This document shows positions 61,761 to 64,000 of a DNA stretch of 64,000 bases, piece after piece. The stretch is from the NCBI RefSeq assembly GCF_003987275.1, contig NZ_PIQF01000001.1:310001-374000 (forward strand), in the 5' to 3' direction. The notes under the pieces were generated by a model. The model was given only the letters and a program-made list of their open reading frames with translations. It did not search any database and was not told where the DNA came from. Position 1 is the stretch's first letter; each line of letters begins with the position of its first letter. The DNA is from Idiomarina seosinensis (GTDB lineage: Bacteria; Pseudomonadota; Gammaproteobacteria; Enterobacterales; Alteromonadaceae). A program made the translations under genes and the position numbers.

Positions 61761-63200
61761 TTAAGACGCTTTCGGTGTTACCCGGGCGACACCCAGGTCG
61801 TCAGGTTCGTTATTCCGACCGCGCTGTAAAATAGTTTCTGGTGAAGTGTCGACACGCAGTCCCATATCTTTTTCTTCGCGCAGTAATTCGCCACGCAATG
61901 AGTTGGGCAATACGTCTGTAATTTTCACATCGACGAACTGACCAATCATATGGGGTTGCCCGACAAAGTTTACAACCCTGTTGTTCTCAGTGCGTCCGGA
62001 AAGCTCCATCGGGTTCTTCTTTGACGGTCCAGTGACTAAAATTCTCTGTTCACTATCCAGCATACGGCGGGCATGTGCCATAGATTGCTGATTTAACCGT
62101 TGCTGCAGTAACTGCAGGCGCTGCTTTTTAGTCGCTTCGCTAATATCATCCGCTAAGTCAGCCGCTGGTGTACCAGGGCGTGCGCTGTAAATAAAGCTAA
62201 AGCTCATATCAAAGTCGACAGCCTGGATGAGATCCATAGTGGCTTCGAAGTCAGCGTCGGTTTCGTCCGGAAAACCGATAATAAAATCAGACGACATAGC
62301 GATATCGGGACGTGCTCTTTTCAGAGCGCGGATCTTTGACTTATATTCTATCGCCGTGTGACCGCGTTTCATCATGGTCAAGATACGATCGGAACCACTC
62401 TGTACGGGTAGATGCAGGTGACTGACCAGTTCCGGAATGGTTTTATAAGCTTCAATGATATCGTCAGTAAACTCGACCGGATGCGATGTGGTATAGCGAA
62501 TACGGTCAATACCATCGATAGCGGCTACCAGATGCAATAATTCAGAAAAGCGACATACTGAGCCATCAAAACTCTCGCCGCGAAAAGCATTAACGTTCTG
62601 GCCCAATAGGTTTACTTCACGAACGCCTTGTTCTGCGAGCTGAGCGATTTCATAAATGACATCATCGACCGGGCGACTGACTTCTTCGCCTCGGGTATAG
62701 GGAACCACACAGAACGAGCAGTATTTAGAGCAGCCTTCCATAATTGAAACAAAGGCGGTTGCGCCATCTGCTTTTGGCTCTGGTAAGCGGTCAAACTTTT
62801 CCACCTCAGGAAATGAAATATCAATCATTGGTTGGTGATTATCACCGACTTGTTTGATCATTTCGGGCAGGCGGTGCAATGTCTGTGGCCCAAACACCAG
62901 GTCTACAAATGGCGCACGGGCACGAATTGCATCACCTTCCTGAGAAGCGACGCAGCCGCCAACACCAATCAACAGATCGGGATTGGTTTGTTTTAAATTT
63001 TTCCAGCGGCCCAACTGGTGAAAGACTTTTTCCTGAGCTTTTTCACGAATTGAACAGGTATTAAGCAGGATCAAGTCTGCTTGCTCTGCCTCGTCGGTGA
63101 GTTCATAGCCGTGGGTGGAGTTTAGTAGATCCGCCATTTTGGCCGAATCATACTCGTTCATCTGGCAACCCCAGGTTTTTACGTAAAGTTTCTTACTCAT
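61761..63200 (-). CDS. miaB: tRNA-2-methylthio-N6-dimethylallyladenosine synthase MiaB
   Basis: Radical-SAM methylthiotransferase that modifies A37 of tRNAs; 479 residues. The N-terminal cluster ligands are [17 protein letters not shown] and [11 protein letters not shown]; the radical-SAM motif is [13 protein letters not shown] domain (about 380-445) ends the protein. A plausible promoter lies just upstream, suggesting this is the first gene of the leftward ybe operon. Confidence 0.97.
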   Translation of the reverse strand: MSKKLYVKTWGCQMNEYDSAKMADLLNSTHGYELTDEAEQADLILLNTCSIREKAQEKVFHQLGRWKNLKQTNPDLLIGVGGCVASQEGDAIRARAPFVDLVFGPQTLHRLPEMIKQVGDNHQPMIDISFPEVEKFDRLPEPKADGATAFVSIMEGCSKYCSFCVVPYTRGEEVSRPVDDVIYEIAQLAEQGVREVNLLGQNVNAFRGESFDGSVCRFSELLHLVAAIDGIDRIRYTTSHPVEFTDDIIEAYKTIPELVSHLHLPVQSGSDRILTMMKRGHTAIEYKSKIRALKRARPDIAMSSDFIIGFPDETDADFEATMDLIQAVDFDMSFSFIYSARPGTPAADLADDISEATKKQRLQLLQQRLNQQSMAHARRMLDSEQRILVTGPSKKNPMELSGRTENNRVVNFVGQPHMIGQFVDVKITDVLPNSLRGELLREEKDMGLRVDTSPETILQRGRNNEPDDLGVARVTPKAS

Positions 63201-63244
63201 GGTCTCTCAACACTTGCTGACGCTTTGGTACGAAAAGGGCGCGT

Positions 63245-63274
63245 ATTTTACCGCGTATAAGGGGTAAAAGCCAA
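63245..63274 (-). promoter_or_regulatory. predicted promoter of miaB
   Basis: On the minus strand TTGGCT (63274-63269) and TAAAAT (63250-63245) are 18 bases apart, about 45 bases before the miaB ATG. Confidence 0.5.
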
Positions 63275-63285
63275 CAGCCGATTGG

Positions 63286-64000
63286 TTAACTTTTGCGCCG
63301 TGTCCGAATTGCAAAATAACCGGCAATAATGATGACTAATGTGCCCCATAGCATGTGCCAGTATACGGCTTCGTCAAAGAACCAATAGCCAAGGACCGCC
63401 GCGAAAATAACCGAGCTGTAGGTAAATACCCCTATTTTTGCGGCTGGCGCTATGGAAAAGGCTTTGGTCATTGCCAGTTGGCCGTAAACCGCAAGTAGCC
63501 CCATAAGGCCTAAACCAAGCCAGTTTTCCGCCGGAATAGACTGCCATAACCAAATAAGCGGAATGGCGGAGGCAATAGTGGCAAAGCCAGAAAAGTAAAA
63601 TACTATTTTACTAGTAGACTCAGTGGCCGACATTTTTCGAATCACGGTTTTAGTAAACGCTGCAAGTGCTGCGGCAATAAAGGCAACACCCACCACCGGC
63701 GATATGGAACTGCCGAGTGGATCAAGAAAAATGAATACGCCGATAAAGCCGAGCAGAATAGCCAGCCAGGTTTGTCGTGAGACATAGTCTTTTAACCAAA
63801 GCCAACCTATCACTGGAATTAAGAACGGCGACAGCAGCAACACCAGAGTTGCCTGTGCTAAGGGTATCGTTGAGATAGCGTAGAAAAATAGGTACATGGC
63901 TGTGATACCAGCGATGCCACGCACCAAATGCAGTTTCCAACGACTCGTTTTTAACGCTCCGGGGCCTTTTCGCCAAAGCCAGGGAAGTAACACTAAAAAA
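63286..64000 (-). CDS. EamA/DMT-family transporter, N-terminus beyond the window
   Basis: Drug/metabolite-transporter-type permease. The visible 235+ residues show about eight hydrophobic helices and the two EamA repeats (RGIAGITAMYLFFYAISTIPLAQATLVLLLSPFLIP and GLLAVYGQLAMTKAFSIAPAAKIGVFTYSSVIFAAVLGYWFFDE). Typical members have about 290 residues and ten helices, and the frame stays open to base 64000, so about 50-60 N-terminal residues are missing. The GTG at 63993 is not taken as the start. The substrate cannot be told from sequence. Confidence 0.85.
   Translation of the reverse strand, partial: FLVLLPWLWRKGPGALKTSRWKLHLVRGIAGITAMYLFFYAISTIPLAQATLVLLLSPFLIPVIGWLWLKDYVSRQTWLAILLGFIGVFIFLDPLGSSISPVVGVAFIAAALAAFTKTVIRKMSATESTSKIVFYFSGFATIASAIPLIWLWQSIPAENWLGLGLMGLLAVYGQLAMTKAFSIAPAAKIGVFTYSSVIFAAVLGYWFFDEAVYWHMLWGTLVIIIAGYFAIRTRRKS

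Overview
The window is a stretch of core chromosome from a gammaproteobacterium. Gene content, protein similarity and gene order point to a marine member of the Alteromonadales, most likely close to Idiomarina; the genus is an inference from memory of the families, not a search. Several blocks keep the Escherichia coli order: nadK/recN/bamE, grpE near dnaK-dnaJ, carAB, rlmE-ftsH-folP-glmM, secG-tRNA-Leu-tRNA-fMet-rimP-nusA-infB-rbfA-truB-rpsO-pnp-nlpI, and the miaB-ybeZYX-lnt / leuS-lptE-holA-nadD-rsfS-rlmH-mrdA-rodA / rlpA-dacA-ybeD-lipB-lipA block. I found no prophage, insertion sequence, CRISPR array or rRNA, and no gap above 300 bases without a gene or RNA.

Layout. 1-3098 (+): end of fadI and all of fadJ (fatty acid beta-oxidation). 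3095-9830 (-): a large membrane c-di-GMP signalling protein (beta-propeller, PAS, GGDEF, EAL) and an M16 insulinase-family protease. 9844-12961 (-): bamE, recN (with an SOS operator) and nadK. 13109-25009 (+): grpE, dnaK, dnaJ, an M48 lipoprotein protease, a glutamate/dicarboxylate-type symporter, dapB, carA, carB, greA. 25181-25996: an orphan phage-CI-like repressor facing yhbY. 26088-43458 (+): rlmE, ftsH, folP, glmM, tpiA, secG, two tRNAs, then the rimP-nusA-infB translation/transcription operon, rbfA, truB, rpsO, pnp, nlpI and an uncharacterised putative metallopeptidase. 43437-64000 (-): MAPEG protein, lipA, lipB, ybeD, dacA, rlpA, mltB, rodA, mrdA, rlmH, rsfS, nadD, holA, lptE, leuS, a small membrane protein, lnt, corC, ybeY, ybeZ, miaB, and a DMT-family transporter cut by the window end.

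How it works together. Three candidate sigma-32 promoters (grpE, dnaK, rlmE-ftsH) mark a heat-shock and protein quality-control theme that may extend to the envelope protease behind dnaJ. The 43-63 kb block is a cell-envelope and ribosome-maturation cluster (peptidoglycan elongation, LPS transport, lipoprotein acylation, lipoate synthesis) with many stop/start overlaps that imply translational coupling. Transcription attenuation looks prominent: terminators lie directly in front of carA and rimP, and the rimP leader can fold into a structure that excludes its terminator.

The most interesting items are: the rimP-nusA-infB leader with a competing long-range pairing; the carA leader terminator next to a TTG start; an orphan CI-like repressor whose promoter is covered by a 21-bp imperfect palindrome; and an uncharacterised exported protein with a Sel1-like N-terminus and an HELAH...DEY metallopeptidase motif after nlpI. 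No clearly new multi-gene system is visible; most of the window is ordinary housekeeping DNA.
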